From: SCN-70-22 sp046327755
GTDB lineage: Bacteria > Gemmatimonadota > Gemmatimonadetes > Gemmatimonadales > Gemmatimonadaceae
NCBI GenBank assembly: GCA_046327755.1
Contig: JAXLXW010000013.1
Span: forward strand, 67,402-131,401
Direction of reading: 5' to 3'
DNA length: 64,000 nucleotides
The notes under the pieces: generated by a model
What the model saw: only the letters and a program-made list of their open reading frames with translations
The model's database searches: none
Told to the model about the DNA's origin: nothing
Shown here: one piece after another, positions 26,203-35,383 of the stretch
Layout of the letters: the number at the start of each line of letters is the position of its first letter
Numbering within the stretch: position 1 is the first letter of the stretch
Program-made: the position numbers and the translations under genes

Positions 26203-26234
26203 GCGCGTGGCGGGTGTCCCCGCCTGCCACGCGC
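26203..26234. terminator. hairpin between converging genes
   Basis: A 9-bp perfect stem (gcgcgtggc at 26203-26211 with gccacgcgc at 26226-26234) extended by three GC pairs lies between the hybrid kinase gene and the converging methyltransferase gene. There is no long T run. Confidence 0.55.
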
Positions 26235-26267
26235 TCGCGCGTCCGCGCGTCGCCTCAACCGGGACCG

Positions 26268-27134
26268 CTACCGCCGTGTCCCTTCGTGCAACGCGATCCC
26301 GCCCAGCAGGTGGTCGCGCCGCCGGCTGGCGGTGAACCCCGCGCGCTCCAGCGCCTGCGTGAACGCGTCGGCGGTGACGAAGTGGCGAATGGAGTGCGCG
26401 ATGTAGTTGTAGATGACGGGCGCCCGGTGCCACCACCACCCCACGAGGCTCCCCGACAGCTGCAAGTAGCCGAGGAAGAGTGCGCGCCACGGGGCGAAGG
26501 CGGGGCGGTAGAAGTCGAGCGTGAGGAGCACTCCCCCCGGGCGCAGCACGCGGTTGAGCTCTCCCAGCGCCTGCTCGTACTGCGGGACATTGCGCAGCGC
26601 GTAGCCGCCGAGGACGACGTCGACCGATGCGTCGGCGAAGGGGAGGCGCGTGAGGTCGCCGGTGGCAAAGCGGATGCGCGCACGGTCGCCCTCGGGGACA
26701 CGCTCCTGGGCGCGCGCGATCATCCCCTGCGCCGCATCGACACCGTGCACGGTGGCGTGCGGGCGCAACGCGGCCGCTGACAGGGCGAGGTCCCCCGTCC
26801 CGCAGGCGACGTCGAGGACGACGGCGCGCGCCGGCGCACGCTCGGCGAACCAGGCCATCAGCTCGCGCTTCCACGCCGCGTCCATCCCAAAGGAGAAGAG
26901 GCGGGTGAAGGCATCGTAGCGCGGCGCGATGTGCTCGAACATCGGCGTCACGAACGATTGCTTGCGCGCCGGGTCGCGGAGAAAGGCCTCGAGGTCGAGC
27001 GCCGCCAACTCCTGAGGGGACGCGGTAGGCGCCGACGTGGGCGCCGCTGTGGGCGCCGCCGTGGGCGCCGCGGAGGGCGCCGCGGGTGAAGCCGCGTTCG
27101 GAGCGGTGGGGCGTGGGGGCGTCGGAGGGGACAT
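26268..27134 (-). CDS. ubiE: UbiE/MenG-family quinone methyltransferase
   Basis: 288 residues. Core SAM-binding motif I is VVLDVACGTGDLAL; the family blocks FEHIAPRYDAFTRLFSFGMD, GGYALRNVPQYEQALGELNR and HYFVTADAF-like (IRHFVTADAFTQAL) support the UbiE/COQ5 group, which C-methylates demethylmenaquinone or a ubiquinone precursor. The first 40 residues are a low-complexity Ala/Pro/Thr run (repeated APTA) encoded by a 12-bp tandem repeat at about 27037-27085; it is not part of the fold, and the true start could lie downstream. No other quinone genes are nearby. Confidence 0.85.
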   Translation of the reverse strand: MSPPTPPRPTAPNAASPAAPSAAPTAAPTAAPTSAPTASPQELAALDLEAFLRDPARKQSFVTPMFEHIAPRYDAFTRLFSFGMDAAWKRELMAWFAERAPARAVVLDVACGTGDLALSAAALRPHATVHGVDAAQGMIARAQERVPEGDRARIRFATGDLTRLPFADASVDVVLGGYALRNVPQYEQALGELNRVLRPGGVLLTLDFYRPAFAPWRALFLGYLQLSGSLVGWWWHRAPVIYNYIAHSIRHFVTADAFTQALERAGFTASRRRDHLLGGIALHEGTRR

Positions 27135-27271
27135 GCAGGGCGGGGAGGGGTACGGCGCGAGCGACTAGTTTATCTTGCGGGACCAGTTCGACGGGAGCCA
27201 TGCGCGCCGCGCGTCGCCCCCGACGCTTCCAGTCGGAAGCTCCCCCCAGACGCTCTCTTCAAGCACGGGAC

Positions 27272-28453
27272 ATGTCCGTCGGCGACTCCTCTCCCACCGG
27301 ATGGTCCGCCTTCGACGGTGCCAGCACCGCCGGGACCCTCCCCGCCGAGCAGCTGGCGGCGTCGGAGCTTCTGTCGTCCGACACGGCGCTCTGGGCGATC
27401 GTCTTCGCCGGCGGGATCGGGTCGCGCTTCTGGCCGCTCTCGTCGCCGCACCGCCCCAAGCAGCTGTTGCGCCTGGTGGGCGAGCGCCCGTTGATCGCCG
27501 AGACGGTGGGGCGCCTGCATCCGTTGGTGCCGGCGGAACGGACGCTGGTGGTGACGTCGGCCGACATCGCCGCGGCGATCCACGGCGCGATTCCCGAGAT
27601 TCCCGAGGCCAATCTCCTCGTGGAGCCGCGCCCGTTAGGCACGGCGGCGGCGCTGGCGTGGGGGGCGCGCGAGGTGGCCAAGCGGGCCGGCCCCAACGCG
27701 CTGCTCTGCGCGCTGCACGCCGACCTCGCCGTCGCCTTCGCCGACGCCTTCCGCCACACGCTCCGACAGGGCGGGGCGGTGGCGGCGCGCGAGGAGTTGA
27801 TCGTCTCGATCGGGATCCCCGCCACGCGCCCGGAGACGGGGTTCGGCTACCTGGTCGTCGGCGACCCGCTCAGCATCGACTTCCCGCTTGCGGCTGGCGG
27901 CCCGGCGCTCGTCGACCGCTTCGTGGAGAAGCCGGACGCCCCCCTCGCCGCCGCGCTCTGCGCCAACGGCGCGCTCTGGCACTCCGGGATCGCCCTCGCC
28001 CGCGCCGGCCTCCTCCTCGACCAGCTGGAGCGCCACACGCCGGAAGTGCGCCCCCTCCTCGAGGCCAGGGAACTCACCGACCACGAGGCCTTCGCCGCCG
28101 ACGTGCGCTCGATCTCCCTCGAGCGCGGCCTCTTCGAGCGCGTCGGGACGATGGCGGTCATCCCGGGCGACTTCGGCTGGGACGACGTCGGCACCTGGGC
28201 CTCCCTCAAGCGTGCCCGCGACCTCGATGACGAAGGGAACGGCGCCATCGGCGACGTCCACTTCGTCGACGCCGGCGGCAACATCGTGCACGCCGAAGGG
28301 AGCTCCGTGGTGCTCTACGGCGTCGAGGGGCTGCTCGTGGTGTCGATCAAGGGGACGACCTTCGTCACCACCCTCGACCGGGCCGCGGAGTTGCGGCCGC
28401 TGCTCGAGCGCCTGCCTGACGAGGTCCGGCACCAGCCGCCGCCGGAGGAGTAA
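27272..28453 (+). CDS. manC: mannose-1-phosphate guanylyltransferase
   Basis: 393 residues, short type without the isomerase domain. The nucleotidyltransferase signature FAGGIGSRFWPLSSPHRPKQ, the FVEKPD motif and GDFGWDDVGTW are those of GDP-mannose pyrophosphorylases, which make GDP-mannose from GTP and mannose-1-phosphate for polysaccharide or glycan synthesis. The first 40 residues are not conserved. ATG 27272 was chosen; an upstream ATG at 27200 is in frame but gives an Arg-rich lead. No neighbouring sugar genes. Confidence 0.9.
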   Translation: MSVGDSSPTGWSAFDGASTAGTLPAEQLAASELLSSDTALWAIVFAGGIGSRFWPLSSPHRPKQLLRLVGERPLIAETVGRLHPLVPAERTLVVTSADIAAAIHGAIPEIPEANLLVEPRPLGTAAALAWGAREVAKRAGPNALLCALHADLAVAFADAFRHTLRQGGAVAAREELIVSIGIPATRPETGFGYLVVGDPLSIDFPLAAGGPALVDRFVEKPDAPLAAALCANGALWHSGIALARAGLLLDQLERHTPEVRPLLEARELTDHEAFAADVRSISLERGLFERVGTMAVIPGDFGWDDVGTWASLKRARDLDDEGNGAIGDVHFVDAGGNIVHAEGSSVVLYGVEGLLVVSIKGTTFVTTLDRAAELRPLLERLPDEVRHQPPPEE

Positions 28454-28514
28454 GGCGGGAAGGTCGGCGCGGCGAGGCTGGGGGGCGCGCCCGGGGTGGA
28501 AAGGTCACGGGCGG

Positions 28515-28612
28515 TCTCACGCGAAGTCGCGAAGCCGCGAAGGGGGCTCGCATGGGGCGCGGCAGCTGCGCCCGGCTCGACCTCCTTCGCGGCTTCGCGT
28601 CTTCGCGTGAGA
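28515..28612. repeat. 29-bp inverted repeat with nested hairpin
   Basis: Left arm 28515-28543 and right arm 28584-28612 are complementary at 28 of 29 positions. Each arm contains the repeated word GCGAAG(T/C)C. The 40-nt centre holds its own hairpin (gggcgc/gcgccc). It lies between the convergent manC and S9-peptidase genes and could end transcription from both sides or extrude as a cruciform. Confidence 0.9.
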
Positions 28613-28652
28613 ATATCGTTGGTCGTTCTCTCCCTCATCCCGACGCCAACCC

Positions 28653-31600
28653 CTATCGCATCCTTCCCAGCTCCGCCTCCGCCGCCAGATACCCGAACGA
28701 CGCCCACTGCCCCTTCGCCCGCACGATGCGCGTGAAGATCTCCCGGGCCTCGGCGCGCCGCCCGTTGTACAGGTGCCAGTTCCCCACGCCGTACGCGGTG
28801 GTGATGTCCTCGAGGTTCCCCTCGCTCCCCCAGTCGCCTAACAAGTCGCGCGGCTGCAGCTCGCCCTTGTAGAGGAGGAGGAGCTTGTGGTAGGCGCCGT
28901 TCTCGATGATGTCCATGTCCTTTCGGATCGGGACGAGGACCTTCGCCGCCTCGGCGTTCCGCCCCAGGCGCCGCAGCGTCATGTAGAGCCAATGCGACGA
29001 CGCGACGAGCATGTCGGGGTTCCCCTTCGAGGCGGCGACGTCTTCCTGGTAGAGGGGGAGCGCCTTGTCGAAGTCGCCGTTGAGGTAGTACGCCAGCGCC
29101 AGGTGATAGCGGATGTTCCCCTTGAGCGTGCTGGTGGGGATGTTGCGCGCGTTGGGCTGGCCGTCGGGTTCGACCTCGTCCGCCTTGTCCTTGGTGAGTG
29201 CGTAGGCGCGTTCGAGGTCGGCGATCGCCTTGTCGAGCTGGCGAATCGTGATGTAGCGGTGCCCGCGGTGGCGGTACAGGCGGGCGTCGTCGGGGAACTT
29301 CGCGATCCCGTCGGTATAGATCGCGATCGCCTCGTTGAAGCGCCCGGGGTACGCCGTGCGGCGCCCGTACCAGATGATCGAGTCGGCGTTCGCCGGCGTG
29401 TGGCGCCACGCGGCGCGCGCCTCGGCGCGCTGCTGCTCCATGCGGGCCAGCGTTGCGGCTGCCGGGACGGGACGGGAGAGCGGCTCCCCTGACAGGGAGA
29501 TCGCCTCCACCGCCCGCTCCTGCGCCGGCCCCTTGAGCATGCGGTCGAAGAAGGCGACCAGGCGATCGTGGAAGTCGAGGAAGTCGGCCGGCGTCGTGCT
29601 CGGCGTCCCGTGCCCGCCGTTCATGTAGTTCACCCACGTCACGTCCTTCCCCAGGCGGCGCAGCGCGTAGAACATCTCCCGCGTGTTGTCGGCGGGGACG
29701 TTCCCGTCCTGCGCTCCGGTCATGAGGAGCAACGGCGTCGTGATGCGGTCGGCGAACATGATCGCCGAGTGGGCCACGTACTTCTGCGGTTGCTGCCAGA
29801 GCGTGGCGCCGAGGCGGTCCTGCGACTTCTCCGCCGCGTGGATGTTGCGCACGCCCAGGCGCGGTGAGTCGGTGTAGAACGAGATCATGTCGACCTTGCC
29901 GCTGATGTTCACGGCGGCGCGGAAGCGCTTGGTCTGCGTGATCAGGAGGTTGGTCGCGTAGCCGCCGTAGCTCGTCCCGAAGACGCCGAGCTTCGACGAG
30001 TCGGCGATCCCCGCCTCGATGAGATGATTCGCCGCCGCCGTCACCCCCTTGAGCCACGCCTCGCCCGGAAAGCCCGTCTCGAACCCCACGCTCGGCTTCA
30101 CCACCACGTAGCCGTTGGCGGTGAGGACGTTGATCGTGGCGTCGAAGCTGTCGTCGAAGAAGTCCTCGTAGATGTTGAACAGCGTCGGGTATCGCTTCGA
30201 CGCGTCGTAGTCGGCGGGGAGATAGGCGACGCCGTAACGGGTGGCGCCGTCGAGGTCATGGTAGGTGAGGAGGCGCGTGCGGGCGAAGGCCTTGGTGGCG
30301 AGATGGGCGTTGGCGCTGGTCACCGCGCGTGCGTTGCGCAGCGAGGCGTCGGCGACGTACAGCTCCTGCGGGCGGTTCCCCTCGCCTGACGAGTACACCA
30401 GGACGTCGCCCGACTTGGCCAGCCGCAATGCGCCGTAGAGCCGCGCGTCCTTCACCAGCTCCTGCAGCGTCCCCGACTGGCGGTCAAAGCGCGCGAAGCC
30501 GCGCTCCCACGCCGTCCGGCTGGCGACGGAGAAGTAGAGCGACCGCCCGTCCTCGCTCCAGGCGACGGGTTGGTAGCGCGGCGCCGTCCCGGAGTCGCTC
30601 GTGGCGACGACGCGCGTGCGCGCGCCGCCGGCGAGCGGGGCGAGCCAGTACCCCTCGCGGTTGGAGAGGAGGAGGGCGTCACCGCTCGGCGACCAGCGCG
30701 ACAATGTCCAGCGCGCGCGGGCCAGCGCCTCGCGCCCGCTGGCGCTCGTGTCGCTGGCGAGGGCGGAGTCCGGGGCGGTGACGAGTTGCGCTGCCGCGCC
30801 GCTCGCCGCGCGCTGCACCCAGACCTTGCCGTCCTTCCCCCAGGCGAACTGTTTCCCGTCGTTGGACCAGGCGAGGGTGACCCCCTTGAGCGAGGGGAGG
30901 AGGACGAACGGCGCCCCGCCTGTCGAGGGGCGCGCCATGAGCCGCCGCTCGGTCCCGAAGATGACGTCGTAGTCCGTCTGCTTCGTGATGTCGTCCTCGT
31001 ACGTCACCAGCGAGTCGTCGTCGCTCAGGGCGAAGGTCGCCGTCATCGCCTCGGGGAGGAGCTCCTGCGCCTTCCCGGTCGCGACGTCGATGGCGTACAC
31101 GGCACGGACGTTCCCCTCGCGGCGCAGGCGGTCCCAGGCCAGGAAGGGGTCGCGTCCGTCCTGCACGAAGACGGGGCCCTGCGTCATGCGCGAGAACTCG
31201 GCGCGGATGCGCGCGAGCCAGCGGTCGCGCCGGAGCGAGAGGACGAGTCGCGTCCCGTCGCGCGACCAGCGCACGTCGCTGTTCTCGGCCACGTACCAGC
31301 CGGCGGGGACGGCGACCGGGCGCGAGCGCCCGGTGGCGCGCTCCCACACCGTGGGCTGCAGCCGCTCGCGGTCGAGGACGAGGTAGGCCAGGCGCGCGCC
31401 GTCGCGCGACCAGCTCGGGGAGCGGAGCACGCGCGGCTCGCCCACCACCGGCTGCGTGGCGCCGGTCGCGGTGTTGATGCTGACGAGGCGCGCGGTGGCG
31501 GGGCGGATGTACGACGGGTCGCCGTCACGCCGGAAGTCGGTCCCGAAGCCGTCGCGCCGCGCCTGCACGAGGACGGCGAGCCAGCGCCCGTCGTCGCTCA

Positions 31601-31907
31601 GATCCGCGGCCTGCGAGGACGTGACCTCGAGAAGGTCGGTGGCGGTGAACGCGCCGGTCGCCGCGCCCGCCGTCGCGCTCTTCGGGGCGCCAGACGGCTG
31701 CGCGGCGCCTGCCGTTGCGGCTTCGAGCCGCGCTTGCGCCTGCCGAGTGCTGGTGCGCGCTGCCTGGGCTGGCGCGGCTCGTCCCGATGTCGCGAGAAGG
31801 GCGGCGGCGACGCATCCGAGCGCGACCCTCTGGAGCGGGGGAAGTGGTGTCGGGCGCGTTGCACGGACGCGGGGGAGGACGGCGCTGGGCGGGGGGAGGC
31901 GCAGCAT
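28653..31907 (-). CDS. S9-family peptidase with C-terminal TPR region
   Basis: 1084 residues from ATG 31907 (start uncertain). A signal segment (VALGCVAAALLATSGRAAPA), a beta-propeller region with TolB-like repeats (about 70-480), an alpha/beta hydrolase S9 domain with GTSYGGYATNLL (nucleophile Ser), GAQDGNVPADN (Asp) and NGGHGTPS (His), then about 250 residues with TPR-like helices (RFNEAIAIYTDGIAKFPDDA; LAYYLNGDFDKALPLYQEDV). S9 enzymes of this kind cleave short peptides in the periplasm. Fusion of the peptidase to a TPR tail is the uncommon part. A longer in-frame start at 32102 would put the signal segment 95 residues in, which is unlikely. Confidence 0.88.
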   Translation of the reverse strand: MLRLPPPSAVLPRVRATRPTPLPPLQRVALGCVAAALLATSGRAAPAQAARTSTRQAQARLEAATAGAAQPSGAPKSATAGAATGAFTATDLLEVTSSQAADLSDDGRWLAVLVQARRDGFGTDFRRDGDPSYIRPATARLVSINTATGATQPVVGEPRVLRSPSWSRDGARLAYLVLDRERLQPTVWERATGRSRPVAVPAGWYVAENSDVRWSRDGTRLVLSLRRDRWLARIRAEFSRMTQGPVFVQDGRDPFLAWDRLRREGNVRAVYAIDVATGKAQELLPEAMTATFALSDDDSLVTYEDDITKQTDYDVIFGTERRLMARPSTGGAPFVLLPSLKGVTLAWSNDGKQFAWGKDGKVWVQRAASGAAAQLVTAPDSALASDTSASGREALARARWTLSRWSPSGDALLLSNREGYWLAPLAGGARTRVVATSDSGTAPRYQPVAWSEDGRSLYFSVASRTAWERGFARFDRQSGTLQELVKDARLYGALRLAKSGDVLVYSSGEGNRPQELYVADASLRNARAVTSANAHLATKAFARTRLLTYHDLDGATRYGVAYLPADYDASKRYPTLFNIYEDFFDDSFDATINVLTANGYVVVKPSVGFETGFPGEAWLKGVTAAANHLIEAGIADSSKLGVFGTSYGGYATNLLITQTKRFRAAVNISGKVDMISFYTDSPRLGVRNIHAAEKSQDRLGATLWQQPQKYVAHSAIMFADRITTPLLLMTGAQDGNVPADNTREMFYALRRLGKDVTWVNYMNGGHGTPSTTPADFLDFHDRLVAFFDRMLKGPAQERAVEAISLSGEPLSRPVPAAATLARMEQQRAEARAAWRHTPANADSIIWYGRRTAYPGRFNEAIAIYTDGIAKFPDDARLYRHRGHRYITIRQLDKAIADLERAYALTKDKADEVEPDGQPNARNIPTSTLKGNIRYHLALAYYLNGDFDKALPLYQEDVAASKGNPDMLVASSHWLYMTLRRLGRNAEAAKVLVPIRKDMDIIENGAYHKLLLLYKGELQPRDLLGDWGSEGNLEDITTAYGVGNWHLYNGRRAEAREIFTRIVRAKGQWASFGYLAAEAELGRMR

Positions 31908-32316
31908 GGCGGCGGCGAGTGGGGGGACGAGGGTTCGCGCGTGGACTGACCACTCGCGAACTGGTACCTCGGCGGGTAACACGCGCCACGCCATTCTGCA
32001 ATGGGGAATCACAGACGATGTGCGCGTTTCAAGATGCGGAAAACCGCCGACTTCGCTGGGATGCAACGTGATGCGCAAAGCCGCGAGGAAAATTCTTGAC
32101 ACTCTAGCGTCGGCTCCAGAGGTTTGGCGACTCGCGAAAGTGTGCCGCAGGACGCGTCCTGTCGGTGACGGTGGGATGAGTGGGTTCGCCCTGCCCGTCG
32201 CCCCATCGTCGGTGCCGCGCGTGTCGGGCCTCCGGCCCGATTCCGGGCGGCCCCGCCCGCAATGGGTGGTCGCGATCGCGAGTCAATCGAGTCCCCCCCA
32301 ACATCGGGAGGTTTTT
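31908..32316. other. divergent spacer upstream of the SusC gene
   Basis: This holds the control regions of the S9-peptidase gene (minus) and the SusC-like gene (plus). Both are expected to start transcription here. TTGACA at 32096-32101 on the plus strand is a candidate -35, but no matching -10 stands at 16-18 bp, so I do not call a promoter. No operator or riboswitch was recognised. Confidence 0.4.
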
Positions 32317-35300
32317 GTGCGAAGGTTCTTTGTCCTTGCAGCAGCACTGCTCGCGACGTTCGCCGTGCCGGCGAGCGCGCGAGCGCAGACCCGCGAAGTC
32401 ACCGGCAAGGTGACGGTCGCCGGGGCTGGCACCCCGCTCCAGGATGCGATCATCGGGACGGTCGGTGCGGCCGGCGGTGCCCGCACCAACGCGAGCGGTG
32501 AGTATCGCCTCCGTGTCCCGAACGGTGACGTCACCATCCAGGTGCGCGCCATCGGCTACAAGCGTCAGCAGATCCGCGTCTCGGCGTCGCAGTCGACCGC
32601 CGACTTCGCGCTCGAGAAGGACGTGCTCCAGATCGAAGGCGTGACCATCACCGGTGCCGCCACGACGATCGAACGCAAGAACGCCGCGACGGCGGTGGCC
32701 GCCGTGAGCTCCGAGGAGCTGGCCCGCGTTCCGGCGCCGGCGCTCGAGAGCGCGCTGCAGGGCAAGGTGGTCGGCGCGAGCATCAACATGAACAACGGCG
32801 CCCCGGGCGGCGGCGGTCAGGTGCAGATCCGCGGCGCCTCGTCGCTCATCGGCAACACCAACCCGCTGTTCGTCGTCGACGGCGTCATCATCTCCAACTC
32901 CGTCCGCTCGAACCGCCTCTCGGTCGTCACCGGCTCGCTCAACGCCGGCGAAGAGAACGGGACCAACCGCCTCGCCGACATCAACCCGAACGACATCGAG
33001 AACATCGAAGTCCTGAAGGGTGCCGCGGCGAGCGCCATCTACGGCTCGCAGGCCACCAACGGCGTCGTCGTCATCACGACGAAGCGTGGCTCGGCCACCG
33101 CGCCGCGCGTGAACTTCACGCAGCGTGTCGGGACGTACCAGGCGCAGCGCCTGCTGGGCTCGCGCAAGTTCGACAACCTCCAGCAGGTGCTGGGGATCGT
33201 CGGCGGCGCTGAGGCGACGGCCGCTGCCACGGCGGCGTGCAACCCGAAGTGCCCGTACTTCGACTATCAGGGACAGCTCTACGGCCAGATGGATCCGTCG
33301 TACGAGAGCGTCGTGTCCCTCACCGGCGGCGTGAACAACACCCGCTACTTCTTCTCCGGGCTCGACCGGCAGGAAGCGGGCGTCATCCAGAACACCGGCG
33401 CTCGCCGTCAGTCGCTCCGCGCCAACCTCGATCAGGCGATCGGGAGCAAGGTCACCGTCTCGCTCGGCGCCAACATCCTGCGCTCGTTCTCGCAGCGCGG
33501 CATCTCGTCGAACGACAACGCGCTGTCGTCGCCGATCTACGCCTTCGGCTACGCGCCGGCGATCGTCGACCTGCGCAAGAAGGACGCGACCGGGCGCTAC
33601 GTGCTCAATCCGTTCCCGTCGGGGGCGACCAACACGTCGAACCCGTTCCAGACGATGGACCTCATGCTCAACAATGAGGACGTCTATCGTCAGATCTTCT
33701 CCAGCCGCGTGAACTACGCCGCGCTGTCGATGGATCACAACACGGTCAACTTCTCGTTGCAGGCGGGCGCCGACCGCTTCTCGAGCGAGAACTACATCTA
33801 TGCGCCGCAGGAACTCCAGTTCCAGCGCGCCGGCACCGTGCAGGGCGGCGCCTTCCCGGGCACCGTCATCCAGGGGAACGGGACCAACCTGTTCTCGAAC
33901 GTGACCGGCTCCGGCACGTGGAACAACACGACGTTCTCCTGGCTGAATGCCACGACGTCGTTCGGCGGGCAGTTCGAAAGCCGCGAGACGAACGACTACA
34001 ACATCGTCGGGCGCGGCCTTGGCCCGGCGCAGAAGAACGCCGCAGGGGCGACCAACACGGCGGTCTCGAACGGGCGCACGCTGGTCCTCAACCAGGCCTT
34101 CTTCGCCCAGCAGGAACTCCTGATGTTCGGCGAGAAGCTCTACCTCTCCGGCGCCGTGCGCGGCGAGCGTTCGAGCGTCAACGCCGATCGCGACAAGGTC
34201 TTCTACTTCCCGCGCGTCAGCGGTTCGTACCGCTTCGTGGCGCCGATCAGCGGCGTGACGGAACTCAAGCTGCGCGCGGCCTACGGCGAGTCGGGCAACC
34301 AGCCCAACTTCGGCGAGCGTGACCTCACGGTGGCCTCGTACGGGCTGATCGGCGGCGCGGCGGGCTTCGGCGTCCCGGGCACCATCGGCAACGTCAACGT
34401 GACCCCCGAGCGCCTGAAGGAGATCGAGTACGGCATCGACGCCGGCTTCCTCAAGGATCGCGTCCGCCTCGAAGCGACGTACTACAACCGCAACATCGTC
34501 GACCTCCTCGTTCGCCCGACCCTCGCCCCGTCGACCGGTATCTCGACGACGACGGTGAACGGTGGCGAGATGAAGGCCACGGGCGTCGAACTCGGCATCA
34601 CCACGATCCCGATGCAGACGGCCAACTTCCAGTGGACGTCGCGCGCGACCTGGTTCCAGAACAAGTCCGAGATCACCTCGTTCCCCGAAGGCGTGAAGCC
34701 GTTCCGCGACAACACCGCGGCGCGTGGCTTCGGCAACTCGTACGGGCAGCTCTTCTACACCCCGGGTCACACCGTCTCGACCATCTGGGGGAACGGCCTC
34801 GTGAACGGCGTGCAGACCACGCAGATCCCGCTGGCCGACGCCAACCCGCGCTACGTGATGTCGTTCTCGAACGACTGGAACTACAAGCGGTTCAACGTCA
34901 ACATGCTCATCGACTACCGCCGCGGTGGCGTGCTGTCGAACATGACGAAGAACCTCTTCGACGAAGGCGGCAACTCGTGGGACTACGACGAGAAGTCGCC
35001 GGAAGCGAACGTCCCGCTGGGTGAGTGGCGCTACAACACCTGGAACGGCGGGCGCAACACGGCGGTCTACCTCGAGGACGGCTCGTACACGAAGATCCGC
35101 GAGATCAACGTCTCGTACGACCTCCCGCAGAGCTGGTGGTCGCTGGTGCCGGGTGCCCGCTCGGGTCGCGTGAGCCTCTCCGGGCGTAACCTGTTCATCA
35201 TCTCCGGCTACAACGGCTTCGACCCCGAAGTGAACAACGGCGGTAACTACGTCGTCCGCTTCGTCGACCTCGCGCCGTTCCCGCCGACCCGCTCGTTCTT

Positions 35301-35325
35301 CTTCTCGGTCGACCTCGGCTGGTAA
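32317..35325 (+). CDS. SusC/RagA-type TonB-dependent outer-membrane receptor
   Basis: 1002 residues from GTG 32317 with GGGAGGT at 32306-32312. Signal peptide (FFVLAAALLATFAVPASARA), a carboxypeptidase-like regulatory domain (about 25-105), a plug with the family motifs QVQIRGASSLIGNTNPLFVV, DIENIEVLKGAAASAIYGS and NGVVVITTKRG, then the 22-strand barrel ending in aromatic PTRSFFFSVDLGW. SusC proteins import oligosaccharides or peptides with a SusD lid, powered by TonB. The substrate cannot be told; no glycosidase genes are adjacent, but an S9 peptidase is divergent to it, which makes peptides plausible. Confidence 0.93.
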   Translation: MRRFFVLAAALLATFAVPASARAQTREVTGKVTVAGAGTPLQDAIIGTVGAAGGARTNASGEYRLRVPNGDVTIQVRAIGYKRQQIRVSASQSTADFALEKDVLQIEGVTITGAATTIERKNAATAVAAVSSEELARVPAPALESALQGKVVGASINMNNGAPGGGGQVQIRGASSLIGNTNPLFVVDGVIISNSVRSNRLSVVTGSLNAGEENGTNRLADINPNDIENIEVLKGAAASAIYGSQATNGVVVITTKRGSATAPRVNFTQRVGTYQAQRLLGSRKFDNLQQVLGIVGGAEATAAATAACNPKCPYFDYQGQLYGQMDPSYESVVSLTGGVNNTRYFFSGLDRQEAGVIQNTGARRQSLRANLDQAIGSKVTVSLGANILRSFSQRGISSNDNALSSPIYAFGYAPAIVDLRKKDATGRYVLNPFPSGATNTSNPFQTMDLMLNNEDVYRQIFSSRVNYAALSMDHNTVNFSLQAGADRFSSENYIYAPQELQFQRAGTVQGGAFPGTVIQGNGTNLFSNVTGSGTWNNTTFSWLNATTSFGGQFESRETNDYNIVGRGLGPAQKNAAGATNTAVSNGRTLVLNQAFFAQQELLMFGEKLYLSGAVRGERSSVNADRDKVFYFPRVSGSYRFVAPISGVTELKLRAAYGESGNQPNFGERDLTVASYGLIGGAAGFGVPGTIGNVNVTPERLKEIEYGIDAGFLKDRVRLEATYYNRNIVDLLVRPTLAPSTGISTTTVNGGEMKATGVELGITTIPMQTANFQWTSRATWFQNKSEITSFPEGVKPFRDNTAARGFGNSYGQLFYTPGHTVSTIWGNGLVNGVQTTQIPLADANPRYVMSFSNDWNYKRFNVNMLIDYRRGGVLSNMTKNLFDEGGNSWDYDEKSPEANVPLGEWRYNTWNGGRNTAVYLEDGSYTKIREINVSYDLPQSWWSLVPGARSGRVSLSGRNLFIISGYNGFDPEVNNGGNYVVRFVDLAPFPPTRSFFFSVDLGW

Positions 35326-35383
35326 ACCGATGACGTTCCGACTCAATCTGACTTCAGCGAGCACTCGCTCGATGGGAGATCGT

